This document shows, piece after piece, positions 17,027 through 25,405 of a stretch of 64,000 nucleotides of DNA. The translations under genes were made by a program, and so were the position numbers. Source of the stretch: AC-37 sp036389295. GTDB lineage: Bacteria > Actinomycetota > Thermoleophilia > Solirubrobacterales > Thermoleophilaceae. Numbering within the stretch: position 1 is the first letter of the stretch; every line of letters starts with the position of its first letter. The stretch spans positions 1 to 64,000 of the forward strand of contig DASVQB010000059.1 of NCBI GenBank assembly GCA_036389295.1, read 5' to 3'. A model generated the notes under the pieces. That model did no database searches. It saw only the letters and a program-made list of their open reading frames with translations, and was not told the origin of the DNA.

Positions 17027-17992
17027 ATGAAGTCGGGGGGCATGGCGGCAGCCGCAGCGCTGATGGGAATCCTGATCCTGGGCGCGCTGCCGGGCGCAGC
17101 GAGCGCCGCGACCCTCCCGGGCACCTGCACCATCGACGCGAGCGTCTCGCTCTCGCCGGACGTCGCGTATCGCGGCAACCCGTTCGGCGAGAACAGCCAC
17201 TACCCGGACCCGACCGGTACCTACAGCGGCTCCGGCAGCGGGACCTGCACGGTCGTCGACAGCGCCACCCACAGCACGCGCTCGTACTCAGCGTCGCTCA
17301 GCCTGAGCGGTAGCTACCACGGCACCACCTGCCCCCAGCCGCTCGACCTGACCGGCTCGACGACGTTCACGCCCGGCGACGGCTCGTCCGCCTACACGGC
17401 CGCCACGGTGCTGAACGTCGAGAGCGCCGAGACCGGCACGACCAGCGAGGCGAGCGCGAAGTTCGACGGCAAGCCCTCGCCGCCCAAGCTGAAGGTGCAG
17501 TGGAACGACTACCCGTGCACGACGAGCGGCATCTTCCACCTCGGGAACATCCCGGGGCCGTCGGGCCTTCGGTTCACCGGCAACATCGTCGCGCCCGCGC
17601 TGCCGGCGGGCAAGCGCAGGGTCGTGCGACTCACCACGCCGCTGTCGGGAGCCGAGCAGTCGGAGACCACGCCGGGCGATCCGGACGGCACCGGCTTCGC
17701 CACGCTCGACTTCTACCCCGACGAGGCGCAGGTCTGCTACACGATCTCGTTCGCGAACATCAACGCGAGCCCCGCGATGCTCGGCCACATCCACAAGGCG
17801 CCGCGCGGGCAGGTGCAGTTCGCGTTCCCGGTCCAGTTCGAGCACGCGAGCAGCATGAGTCCCGCCTCGGGGTGCCGCCCGATCGACCCGCTCAACCTCG
17901 GCGACGTGCTGGCGAACCCGAGCAACTGGTACGTCCAGTTCCACAACACCGAGTACCCCGAGGGAGTGATCCGCGGCCAGCTCGGCGACTGA
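17027..17992 (+). CDS. Secreted CHRD-domain protein 2
   Basis: 321 residues. The signal peptide covers about 1-27 (cleavage after GAASA). Residues 28-190 are a Ser/Thr-rich beta-type region with paired Cys (TLPGTCTIDAS, GTCTVVD, TTCPQPLDLTG, YPCTTSG) and no recognised domain. The CHRD domain starts near residue 200 (RLTTPLSGAEQSETTPGD, CYTISFANIN, LGHIHKAPRG, FHNTEYPEGVIRGQLGD). ATG 17027 is chosen for the GGGGGG ribosome-binding site 6 bp upstream; a GTG farther upstream is unlikely. The next gene follows after 16 bp with an almost identical CHRD half. Confidence 0.87.
   Translation: MKSGGMAAAAALMGILILGALPGAASAATLPGTCTIDASVSLSPDVAYRGNPFGENSHYPDPTGTYSGSGSGTCTVVDSATHSTRSYSASLSLSGSYHGTTCPQPLDLTGSTTFTPGDGSSAYTAATVLNVESAETGTTSEASAKFDGKPSPPKLKVQWNDYPCTTSGIFHLGNIPGPSGLRFTGNIVAPALPAGKRRVVRLTTPLSGAEQSETTPGDPDGTGFATLDFYPDEAQVCYTISFANINASPAMLGHIHKAPRGQVQFAFPVQFEHASSMSPASGCRPIDPLNLGDVLANPSNWYVQFHNTEYPEGVIRGQLGD
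17630..17992 (+). repeat. 363-bp direct repeat, copy 1 (CHRD coding)
   Basis: It matches 18429-18791 with no gaps and 16 mismatches by hand count; only five mismatches lie in the last two thirds. It covers the CHRD domain to the stop codon. This points to recent duplication or gene conversion. Confidence 0.9.
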
Positions 17993-18008
17993 GCGAGCAG
18001 GGGGGACC

Positions 18009-18791
18009 GTGCGGGCAGCGATGGACATGGCCAAGCCGACCGGAGGGCGCCGCCTGCCGCTGCTCGCGACGGCGCTCGCCGCGGCGCTCGCGACGATGCT
18101 CGCGGCGGCGTCCGCAGCCTCGGCGAACGCACGGTTCACCGCGCTGCCGAACCCGCAGGTGGCGGGCGAGGAGATCACGTTCGACGGCTCCGGGTCCACC
18201 TCGAGCTGCAGCGGGTCGGCGTTCGCCCAGTGCGACGCCGAGGAGTGGCGCTGGGACTTCGGCGACGGGACCACCTCCACCACCGGCCCGAGCGTGAGGC
18301 ACCGCTACATGAGGCCGGGCACCTACCGGGTCACCCTGAGCGCGTGCCACTGCCACTACGTCTCGGACTGGAAGAGCACGTCGCAGGACATCACGATCCT
18401 GCCGCCGGACAAGTCCAGGTCGGTGACCCTCACCACGCCGCTCTCCGGCGCCGAGCAGTCGGAGACCACGCCGGGCGATCCGGACGGCACCGGCTTCGCC
18501 ACGCTCACGTTCTACCCCGACGCGTACCAGCTCTGCTACACGATCTCGTTCGCGAACATCAACGCGAGCCCCGCGATGCTCGGCCACATCCACAAGGCGC
18601 CGCGGGGTCAGGTGCAGTTCGCGTTCCCGGTCCAGTTCGAGCACGCGAGCAGCATGAGCCCGGCCTCGGGGTGCCGCCCGATCGACCCGCTCAACCTCGG
18701 CGACGTGCTGGCGAACCCGAGCAACTGGTACGTCCAGTTCCACAACGCCGAGTACCCCGAGGGAGTGATCCGCGGCCAGCTCGGCGACTGA
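18009..18791 (+). CDS. Secreted PKD-CHRD protein 3
   Basis: 260 residues: a signal peptide (about 1-40, an Ala/Leu-rich run ending SAASANA), a PKD domain at about 45-130 (ITFDGSGS, WRWDFGDGTTS, VRHRYMRPGTYRVTLSA) and a CHRD domain from about 138 to the end. The PKD fold is a common beta-sandwich spacer or binder in exported proteins. The CHRD half is nearly identical to that of the preceding gene, so the two are N-terminal variants on one shared domain. GTG 18009 has GGGGGG upstream; the ATG at 18021 is an alternative. Probably one transcript with 17027. Confidence 0.85.
   Translation: MRAAMDMAKPTGGRRLPLLATALAAALATMLAAASAASANARFTALPNPQVAGEEITFDGSGSTSSCSGSAFAQCDAEEWRWDFGDGTTSTTGPSVRHRYMRPGTYRVTLSACHCHYVSDWKSTSQDITILPPDKSRSVTLTTPLSGAEQSETTPGDPDGTGFATLTFYPDAYQLCYTISFANINASPAMLGHIHKAPRGQVQFAFPVQFEHASSMSPASGCRPIDPLNLGDVLANPSNWYVQFHNAEYPEGVIRGQLGD
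18429..18791 (+). repeat. 363-bp direct repeat, copy 2 (CHRD coding)
   Basis: Second copy of the repeat at 17630-17992, exactly 799 bp downstream. The differences cluster in its first third. Confidence 0.9.
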
Positions 18792-18812
18792 CGGAGCCGG
18801 TTCCGGCCGCCG

Positions 18813-19229
18813 TCAGATCCGCAGCAGGTCGCCGCGTCCGGCCGACTCGAGCCGCGCGCGGTAGAGCGCGAACAGGGGCCGGACGGCCGGGACGAGCCTG
18901 AGCACCTTCGCGACCGGGCCGCGCGCCTTGATCTCGCCCTTCGCGAGCGCGACGGTCGGGTTGAGCTTCCCGAGGAAGAAGCGGTGCAGCGTGTCGCTGT
19001 CCATCGTCATCACGACCTCGGGCCGGAGCTGCGTGTCGCCGAGGTCGACCCGCGGGGCCTCGCCGGTGCGCAGGCTCAGCGTGATGGTCGACTCCGGGTG
19101 CCGGCAGACGTACTGGAGGACGGTGTTCGCGCGCTGGAAGCGGTGCGCCATCGCGTCGTCGGCGAGCGCCTCCTCGAGCAGCGACCCGACGTGGCGGTAG
19201 ACGTCCTGCTCGTCCGCGAAGAGGCCCAC
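18813..19229 (-). CDS. SCP2 sterol-binding-domain protein
   Basis: 138-residue single-domain protein of the SCP2/sterol carrier type, which binds lipids or acyl groups in a hydrophobic tunnel. Recognised by ESTITLSLRTGEAPRVDLGD, VVMTMDSDTLHRFFLGKLNPTVALAKGEIKARGP and the helical ends. The start is a GTG directly after a GGGAG site. It diverges from the nitroreductase at 19261 across 31 bp. It lies close to the acyl ligase, but there is no proof that the two work together. Confidence 0.82.
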   Translation of the reverse strand: MGLFADEQDVYRHVGSLLEEALADDAMAHRFQRANTVLQYVCRHPESTITLSLRTGEAPRVDLGDTQLRPEVVMTMDSDTLHRFFLGKLNPTVALAKGEIKARGPVAKVLRLVPAVRPLFALYRARLESAGRGDLLRI

Positions 19230-19260
19230 CTCCCGGACCTATACCTGATTCACTTGCGCC

Positions 19261-19659
19261 GTGGACAAGCGCAGGCTCGCGACCGCCCTGACCGTGCGCG
19301 TCGTCAACCCGCTGGTGAGCGGGATGATGCTGCGCGGCCTGCCCACGCCGGGATACGCGCTGCTCGAGACGATCGGCCGCAAGAGCGGCATCCGCCGCCA
19401 GACGCCGGTCGGCGACGGCCTCGACGGCGACACGTTCTGGATCGTCTCCGAGCACGGCCGCCGCAGCGCGTACGTGCTGAACATCGAGGCGAACCCGCGC
19501 GTGCGCGTCAAGGTCCGGGGCCGCTGGCGGCCGGGGGTCGCGCAGGTCGTCCCAGACGACGACATCCGCGCGCGCCAGCGCCGGATCGGCCGCATGAACG
19601 GCGCGGTCGTCCGCGCGCTCGGCACGGACAACGTCACCGTGCGCATCGACCTCGACTGA
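19261..19659 (+). CDS. Nitroreductase/deazaflavin-dependent oxidoreductase family (DDN-like)
   Basis: 132 residues of the split-beta-barrel flavin/F420-type family found widely in actinobacteria. Family blocks: YALLETIGRKSGIRRQTPV, TFWIVSEHGRRSAYVLNIEANPRVRVKVRGRWRPG and a C-terminal NVTVRIDLD strand. These proteins bind F420 or related cofactors and reduce diverse substrates. GTG start. It lies tail-to-tail with the fatty acyl-AMP ligase (1 bp apart). A second member sits at the other end of the cluster (32107). Confidence 0.87.
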   Translation: MDKRRLATALTVRVVNPLVSGMMLRGLPTPGYALLETIGRKSGIRRQTPVGDGLDGDTFWIVSEHGRRSAYVLNIEANPRVRVKVRGRWRPGVAQVVPDDDIRARQRRIGRMNGAVVRALGTDNVTVRIDLD

Positions 19660-19660
19660 G

Positions 19661-21370
19661 TCAGCGCCGGGCCGTCCCGAGGACGTCGAGCGCGCCCGCG
19701 AGGTAGCGGTCGCGGCACAGCCCGCGCCGGCGCTTGCCCGACGAGGTCTTGGGGATCGTGCCCGGGGGGACCATCACGACCTCCGAGGGGGGCGGGTCGA
19801 GCTCCGCGCCGACGGCGTCGAACACGCGCCGGGCGAGCGCCTCCGCCTCCTCGGCCGGGTGCTTCGTCTCCGCGATGATCGCCATTCGCTCGAGCTCCGG
19901 CAGCGAGACCGCCACGACGTTGCCCTTCCGGACGCCGTCGACGCGCTCGACCACGAACTCGTACTCCTCCGGGTAGAGGTTGCGGCCGCCGGCGATGATC
20001 ATGTCCTTGATCCGGCCGCACGGGACGAGCTCGCCGCTCTCGGCGAGGAAGCCGAGGTCGCCGGTGTGGAGCCAGCCGTCGCGCAGCGCCTCCGCCGTCG
20101 CCTCGTCGTCGTTCACGTACCCGGCCATCACGCTCGGCCCCCTGACCGCGATCTCCCCGACGTGCAGCGGCGGCATCGCCTCGCCGCCGGGGCCGACGAT
20201 GCGGATCTCGGTCTCGGGGATCGGCAGGCCGCAGCCGATCATGCGCCGGGCGCCCTCCTCGTCCGGCTCGACCAGGCGCACCTTCGCGCCGGGCTCGCCC
20301 AGGCCCTCGCGCGACACGGTCACCGCGGTCACCGCGTCGTCCGTCGGCGTCCACGTGACCGCGAGCGTCGCCTCGGCCAGCCCGTACGCCGCCGACTGCG
20401 CGGTGGGCGACAGCCCGTAGGGCGCCGCGGCGGCCGCGAAGGCCTCCATCGTGGCGACGTCGATCGGCTCGGAGCCGTTCAGGACGACCCGCAGGCGCGA
20501 GAGGTCGAGCTCGCGCGGCTTGAGCGTCAGCTCGCGGGCGGCGAGCCCGTAGGCCGAGTTCGGCCCGGCCGTGGCGCTCGCGTAGAGGCGGTCGCAGGCG
20601 TCGAGCCACGAGCCGGGGCGGCGCAGGTACTGCTCCGTCGGCTGGATGACGAACGGCGCGCCGGTGAAGACCCCGGCCAGCAGGAACAGCAGGCCGAAGT
20701 CGTGGTAGAGCGGCAGCCACGACACGCGCACGTCCTCCGGCCCGAGGCCGATCGAGTGCTGGAACACGGGATAGGTGTTCCAGACGATGTGCGAGTGGGT
20801 GAGCGCGACGGCGCGCGAGGCACCGGTCGAGCCGGAGGTGAACTGGAGGTAGGCGACGTCGTCGGGGCCGCGTCCGGCCGGCTCCGCGATCCGCTCGGAG
20901 TACGAGACGAGCGACTCGAAGTCGAGCGTCCGGCCGGTGACCTCGAGCGGCCGGACGAAGCCGCTGAGCGCCTCGGGAGCGAGGATCGCCGCGATTCCGG
21001 CGGTCTCCACCCGCGACCTCAGGTTCTGCTTCCACACGTCGCTCTCGGCGCTGCGCGGCAGGGCGGCCATCGTCGCGACGAGCCCGGCGCGCCAGCAGCC
21101 CATCAGCACCTGCACCAGCTCGAGCGAGGTCGGCGAGAGCAGGCACACGTGGTCGCCCGGCGCGAGGTCGTGGGCGCGCAGGGCGGCGGCGGCGCGCTCC
21201 GCGCCGTCGAGCAGCTCGTCGCCCGTCACTAGGCGCTCCGACAGGTCCGCGTCGATCAGCGTGAGCGACGCGCCCTCGCGGACGCCGCGCTCGAGGGCCT
21301 CCGGAATCGTCCCGGCCGGCGGCGCCGGCGATCGTGCCGCGCCCGTGCGTTCCTCGGTTGCGCCCGTCAT
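19661..21370 (-). CDS. Fatty acyl-AMP ligase (FAAL-type adenylating enzyme)
   Basis: 569-residue ANL-superfamily enzyme that would activate a fatty acid as acyl-AMP and pass it to a carrier protein. Seen: the P-loop YLQFTSGSTGASRAVALTH, the FAAL-like SWLPLYHDFGLLF, the acceptor region SAAYGLAEATLAVT, the hinge region GWLHTGDLGFLAESGELVPCGRIKDMIIAGGRNLYPEE, and the C-terminal Lys in PKTSSGKRRR. The FAAL versus CoA-ligase call rests on the LYHDFG and RNLYPEEYE patterns. ATG 21370 has AAGGGG upstream; longer frames are artefacts. Its start is 31 bp from the divergent MFS start, so it shares a control region with the NRPS operon. The likely acyl acceptor is the N-terminal carrier domain of that NRPS. 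Confidence 0.88.
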   Translation of the reverse strand: MTGATEERTGAARSPAPPAGTIPEALERGVREGASLTLIDADLSERLVTGDELLDGAERAAAALRAHDLAPGDHVCLLSPTSLELVQVLMGCWRAGLVATMAALPRSAESDVWKQNLRSRVETAGIAAILAPEALSGFVRPLEVTGRTLDFESLVSYSERIAEPAGRGPDDVAYLQFTSGSTGASRAVALTHSHIVWNTYPVFQHSIGLGPEDVRVSWLPLYHDFGLLFLLAGVFTGAPFVIQPTEQYLRRPGSWLDACDRLYASATAGPNSAYGLAARELTLKPRELDLSRLRVVLNGSEPIDVATMEAFAAAAAPYGLSPTAQSAAYGLAEATLAVTWTPTDDAVTAVTVSREGLGEPGAKVRLVEPDEEGARRMIGCGLPIPETEIRIVGPGGEAMPPLHVGEIAVRGPSVMAGYVNDDEATAEALRDGWLHTGDLGFLAESGELVPCGRIKDMIIAGGRNLYPEEYEFVVERVDGVRKGNVVAVSLPELERMAIIAETKHPAEEAEALARRVFDAVGAELDPPPSEVVMVPPGTIPKTSSGKRRRGLCRDRYLAGALDVLGTARR

Positions 21371-21401
21371 CCCCTTTGCCCGCTGCGAAGATCCTTGAGC
21401 G

Positions 21402-22814
21402 ATGCGGACAGTACCAGCCGATCGGGGGGAGGCGGCCCGCCACCTGGCGGGGCTCGCGACGACGCGCCGGGGGCTCGCGGCGGTGGCGCTGGCCGGCGCG
21501 CTCGTGCCGCTGAACTCCACGCTGATCGCGCTCGGCCTCCCCGACGTGGCGGACGACCTGGACGCGAGCGTCGGCGCCGCGAGCTGGCTGGTCACGGCCT
21601 ACCTGATAGCGACGGTCTCGGTCCAGTCGGTCGCCGGGAAGCTCGGCGACCGGCTCGGCCGCGAGCGCAGCGTGCGCCTGGGGATCGCGGCGTTCGCCGT
21701 CGCGTCGGCGGCCGCGGCGGCCGCGCCCGGCCTCCCGCTCCTGGTCGCCGCGCGCGTGCTCCAGGGGGCGTTCGGCGCGCTGATGTTCGCGAGCGCGCTG
21801 GCGCTCCTGCGCGAGCTGCCCGGGGCCGAGCGGGCGCGCGCGCTCGGACTGGTCGCGGCCACACTGAGCATCGCTCCGGCGGTCGCGCTGCCGCTCGGCG
21901 GCGCGCTCGTCGCGGCCGGCGGCTGGCGGGTCCTGTTCCTCCTCAACGTGCCGCTGGCGGCGGGGGCGCTCGCGCTGGGGCGCGGCGCGTGGGCGCGGCG
22001 CGCGGCCGCCGCCCCCCCGGCGCCGTTCGACCTGGCGGGGGCGATGCTGCTGTGCGCCCTGCTCGCCGGCGTCGCCGCGCTGCTCCAGCTCGGCGGAGGG
22101 CTGCCGACCCCCGCCGCCGCGGCGGCGTACGCGGCGCTGGCGGCCGGTGCCTGGGCATGGCTGCGACTGGAGCGCCGCGCGCCGGACCCGGTGCTCCCGC
22201 CTCGCTTCTTCGCTCGGCCGGCGTTCTCCGGCGCGATCGCCGGCATGGCGCTCGCCAACCTCTCCATGTACGCGGCGCTCCTGGTCGTGCCGCTGCTCGC
22301 CGCCGCCGGCACCGCCGGCCTGCTGCTGGGGGCGTTCACGGCCGCGGCCGCGCTCGCCTCTTGGGCGGGCGGCCGGATCCTCGCCGAGCGCCGCCGCCGG
22401 CTTCCCGCCGCGGCCGGTCTCGCGCTGCTCGCCGCCGCGCTCGCCCCGCTGGCGCTGGCCGGCGACGACCCCGCCACCGCCCTCCTGCTCCCGTGCCTCG
22501 CACTCGCCGGCACCGGCCTCGGCGTGGCCAACCCCGCTCTGTTCGGCGCCGGGATGGAGGCGCTCGACGCGCGCGACGCGGGCGTTGCGACGAGCGTCCT
22601 GCTGACCAGCCGCTACCTCGGGGCGATCGTCGCCGCGGCGCTGCTCGCCGCGCTCGTGGACGCGGCCGGGTCCGGGTCGGCGACGATGTTCCTGCTCGCG
22701 AGCGGCGCGGCCGCGGCGGCCGCGATCCTCGCGGCGGCCCTGATGGAGGGGCGCTCCTGGCGCGATCGGGGTATAACGCTCGCGGTCGGGATCGGACGGA
22801 AGGGGGAGCGATGA
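21402..22814 (+). CDS. MFS exporter, drug:H+ antiporter type (DHA2-like)
   Basis: 470 residues, membrane-embedded, about 12-14 hydrophobic segments. The N-terminal half shows ALVPLNSTLIALGLPDVADDL and WLVTAYLIATVSVQSVAGKLGDRLGRERSVRLG (motif A), and the LLVAARVLQGAFGALMFASALAL region of motif B, followed by LPLGGALVAAGGWRVLFLLNVPLA (motif C), as in DHA2 exporters. It is the first gene of the operon and overlaps the next by ATGA, so it is a plausible exporter or self-resistance pump for the product. Substrate unknown. Confidence 0.9.
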   Translation: MRTVPADRGEAARHLAGLATTRRGLAAVALAGALVPLNSTLIALGLPDVADDLDASVGAASWLVTAYLIATVSVQSVAGKLGDRLGRERSVRLGIAAFAVASAAAAAAPGLPLLVAARVLQGAFGALMFASALALLRELPGAERARALGLVAATLSIAPAVALPLGGALVAAGGWRVLFLLNVPLAAGALALGRGAWARRAAAAPPAPFDLAGAMLLCALLAGVAALLQLGGGLPTPAAAAAYAALAAGAWAWLRLERRAPDPVLPPRFFARPAFSGAIAGMALANLSMYAALLVVPLLAAAGTAGLLLGAFTAAAALASWAGGRILAERRRRLPAAAGLALLAAALAPLALAGDDPATALLLPCLALAGTGLGVANPALFGAGMEALDARDAGVATSVLLTSRYLGAIVAAALLAALVDAAGSGSATMFLLASGAAAAAAILAAALMEGRSWRDRGITLAVGIGRKGER

Positions 22815-24526
22815 GTGCTAAGGGAGGCCGCAGCGCACCGTGGGAGCTCGAGGGGCCCGGCTGGGAGCTCGACCGGGTCCACTTCGACCGGCCGGTCACG
22901 GCGTTCACGCGCTCGTACTACGTGGACCTCGTCAGCTCCGAGAGCGAGCACGGCTTCGCGGACTTCTCGGTCCCGATCGAGCGCTACCGCTTCGAGGTCG
23001 TGAACGGGTGGGCGTACGGACGGGTGATCCCGTTCGGCGGCGACCCGCCGGGCATCCTGGAGAAGCTCCCGGCGCTCGCGCACCTGTGGCGCGTCGACCC
23101 GCGGGCCCGCAGGCGCATCCGCGGCTTCGACGAGTTCGTCCGGTCGGGCGGGTTCGAGCGCGCGATCTCGCGCTGGGACGAGGAGTGGCGACCCGAGGCC
23201 GACCGGCGGGTGCGGGAGCTCCGCTCGTTCGACCCGGGCTCCGCGAGCGACGAGGAGCTGGCGGCCAACCTCGCGGCGTGGCTCGAGTACTGCCGCTGGA
23301 CCTGGACGTTCCACCTGAACCTGCACCTGGCGTGCTTCTACGTCCGCGCGCGCTTCCGCGACGTCTGCCGTGACCGGCTCGGCCTGAGCGACTTCGAGGC
23401 CTACGAGCTCCTGAAGCGGTCCGACCCCGTGCTGCTGAGCGGCAGCGCGAAGCTGTCCGAGCTCGCGCGCCGCTCGCGCGAGGACGAGGAGGCGGACGCG
23501 GCGCTCGGGCTGCCCGCCGACCAGGCGCTCGAGCGGCTGCGCGGGACCTGGTTCGACGACGGGCTGCGCGAGTACGTCGAGGAGGAGGGCGACCGCAGCG
23601 GGAGCTTCGAGCTCTCCGACCCGACCTGGCGCGAGATGCCCGAGCTGGTCGTCGGGATGGTCAAGGGCATCCGCGACGCGGGCTACGACCCGGTCGAGGA
23701 GGAGGGGGAGTTCGAGGCGTGGCGGCGCGAGCGCGTCGAGGAGCTGCGCGGCCGGCTCGCGGGCGCGGGCCGGCGCGAGTTCGACCACTGGCTCGCCCTC
23801 GGGGAGCGCGCGTACCCGCTCAACGAGACCCACAACCGGCTGCTCGTCGAGCTGCCGTGGGCGTTTGCGCGCTACTCCGGCCTCGAGGCCGGACGGCGGC
23901 TCGCCGAGGCGGGCAGGCTCGAGGACGCCGCGGACGTGTTCCACCTGCGCGGCGAGGAGGTCGTCGAGGCGCTGCGGGGCGCCGGCGGCGACGTCGGCGC
24001 CCGGGCCGCGGAGCGCAGGCTCGAGTACGAGCGCGCGCAGTCGCTCGATCCGCCGCACTCGATCGGCCCGCCGCCGCCCGACCCGCCGTACCACGCGCTG
24101 CCCGACGCGGTCGGCTCGGCGATGCAGGCGCTGCTCGAGCAGACTGAGGAGATGCTCGGCGCGGCGCGGGCGCAGGAGCGCGACGGCTCGCAGGTGGTCG
24201 GGTCGCCCGGGTCGCCGGGCCGGGCCGAGGGCCCCGCGCGGGTCATCCGCACGATCGAGGAGTTCGACCGGGTCCAGCCCGGCGACGTGCTCGTCTGCCC
24301 GCTGACCAACCCCTCGTGGACGGTCCTGTTCCCGCAGGTCGCCGCGCTCGTGACCGACTCGGGCGGGCCGCTCTCGCACGCGGCGATCGTCGCGCGCGAG
24401 TACGGCGTGCCCTCGGTCGTGGGCACGCTCGACGCGACGCGGCGGCTGAGCGACGGCCAGCACGTGTCCGTCGACGGGACGGCCGGGACCGTGCGGGTGC
24501 AGCGCACGCCGGAGCCGGTTGGCTGA
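22811..24526 (+). CDS. PEP-utilizing enzyme, swivelling phosphohistidine subunit
   Basis: 571 residues. The C-terminal 90 residues are the mobile His domain of PEP synthase/PPDK-type dikinases: RAEGPARVIRTIEEFDRVQPGDVLVC, then TDSGGPLSHAAIVAREYG with catalytic His523. The first about 450 residues are Trp/Glu-rich and helical (WELDRVHFDRPV, WLEYCRWTWTFHLNLHLACFY) and correspond to the substrate-binding middle part of rifampin-phosphotransferase/phenylphosphate-synthase-like proteins. There is no ATP-grasp domain; that is encoded by the next gene (8-bp overlap). The ATG overlaps the MFS stop. The inferred role is to carry a phosphate on His523 from ATP to a hydroxyl of an unidentified substrate. 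Confidence 0.82.
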   Translation: MSAKGGRSAPWELEGPGWELDRVHFDRPVTAFTRSYYVDLVSSESEHGFADFSVPIERYRFEVVNGWAYGRVIPFGGDPPGILEKLPALAHLWRVDPRARRRIRGFDEFVRSGGFERAISRWDEEWRPEADRRVRELRSFDPGSASDEELAANLAAWLEYCRWTWTFHLNLHLACFYVRARFRDVCRDRLGLSDFEAYELLKRSDPVLLSGSAKLSELARRSREDEEADAALGLPADQALERLRGTWFDDGLREYVEEEGDRSGSFELSDPTWREMPELVVGMVKGIRDAGYDPVEEEGEFEAWRRERVEELRGRLAGAGRREFDHWLALGERAYPLNETHNRLLVELPWAFARYSGLEAGRRLAEAGRLEDAADVFHLRGEEVVEALRGAGGDVGARAAERRLEYERAQSLDPPHSIGPPPPDPPYHALPDAVGSAMQALLEQTEEMLGAARAQERDGSQVVGSPGSPGRAEGPARVIRTIEEFDRVQPGDVLVCPLTNPSWTVLFPQVAALVTDSGGPLSHAAIVAREYGVPSVVGTLDATRRLSDGQHVSVDGTAGTVRVQRTPEPVG

Positions 24527-25352
24527 CGCGGGCCGCGTCCGCGGGCTCGAGGAGCTCGGAGCGCGCGACGTCGAGCTCGCCGGCGGCAAGGGCGCGAACC
24601 TGGGCGAGCTGGTCCGGGGCGGCTTCCGCGTGCCGCCCGGCTTCGTCGTGACCACCGACGTGCACGCCGGCGCCGAGCACGACTCGGTGCCGCCGGACGC
24701 CGCCGCCGAGATCGCGGAGGCGTATGCGCGGATCGGCTCGCCGCCGGTCGCGGTCCGTTCGTCCGCGACCGCGGAGGACTCGCCCGGCGCGAGCTTCGCC
24801 GGCCAGTACGCGACGTTCCTCGACGTCCAGGGCGCGGAGGCGGTCGTCGACGCCGTGGCGCGCTGCTGGCGCTCGCTGACGGGCGAGCGCGCGGTCGCGT
24901 ACGGGCGCGAGCGCGGCGTGGAGGGCACCCTCCGCATCGCGGTGGTCGTCCAGGAGATGGCGCCGCACGAGTCGGCCGGCGTGGTGTTCACGGTCAACCC
25001 GCTGTCGGGCGACCGCGGCGAGCTGCTGGTGAACGCCGCGCGCGGCTCGGGCGAGGCGCTGGTCGGCGGGGAGGTGGTGCCGGACTCGTGGGTGGCGCGC
25101 CGGCCGGACGGGGCGGTGCTGAGCTTCACCCCGGCGCCTCGGGGGGTCCCCCGAACGGCGGGGGCCCGGGCCCTGCCCGTTCGGCCGAGCCTGACTTCGG
25201 ACCGCGTGCGCGACCTCGCCCGGCTCGCGCTGCGCGTGGAGGCCCACTTCGGCGGCGTCCCGCAGGACATCGAGTGGAGCTACGGCGGGGGCGCGTTCCA
25301 CCTGCTCCAGGCTCGTCCGATCACCACGATCTCACTCGTGGACGAACGCTGA
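24519..25352 (+). CDS. PEP synthase/PPDK N-terminal ATP-grasp subunit
   Basis: 277 residues, only the ATP-binding part of a dikinase. Seen: VELAGGKGANLGELVRGGFRVPPGFVVT, AVRSSATAEDSPGASFAGQYATFLDV, VVQEMAPHESAGVVFTVNPLSGD, and the closing VPQDIEWSYGGGAFHLLQARPI. It works with the His subunit encoded just upstream; together they form a complete enzyme in subunit order His then ATP, as in phenylphosphate synthase. The TTG start overlaps the previous stop by 8 bp; no better start exists. Residues about 205-225 (RGVPRTAGARALPV) are encoded by a large palindrome and are not typical of the family. The domain is slightly short compared with the usual 310-350 residues. Confidence 0.82.
   Translation: MADAGRVRGLEELGARDVELAGGKGANLGELVRGGFRVPPGFVVTTDVHAGAEHDSVPPDAAAEIAEAYARIGSPPVAVRSSATAEDSPGASFAGQYATFLDVQGAEAVVDAVARCWRSLTGERAVAYGRERGVEGTLRIAVVVQEMAPHESAGVVFTVNPLSGDRGELLVNAARGSGEALVGGEVVPDSWVARRPDGAVLSFTPAPRGVPRTAGARALPVRPSLTSDRVRDLARLALRVEAHFGGVPQDIEWSYGGGAFHLLQARPITTISLVDER
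25151..25184 (+). repeat. Near-perfect 34-bp palindrome inside the ATP-grasp gene
   Basis: The arms are ccgaacggcggggg and ccctgcccgttcgg around cccggg; outer 8-bp ends match perfectly. The string cccccgaacgg (25148 onward) recurs in the hairpin at 60780. It is read in frame and could be a mobile palindromic (REP-like) insertion. Confidence 0.6.
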
Positions 25353-25405
25353 GCGATCAATTCCGACTTAAACGCCCCCCAGATGGGTATGAGCGAGTCC
25401 GATAG

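Noticed and set aside
21395..24526. A 1,043-codon frame joining antecedent sequence to the PEP-utilizing protein
   Set aside because: The first 470 codons are the MFS gene in another frame; the real protein begins at the ATG at 22811 that overlaps the MFS stop.
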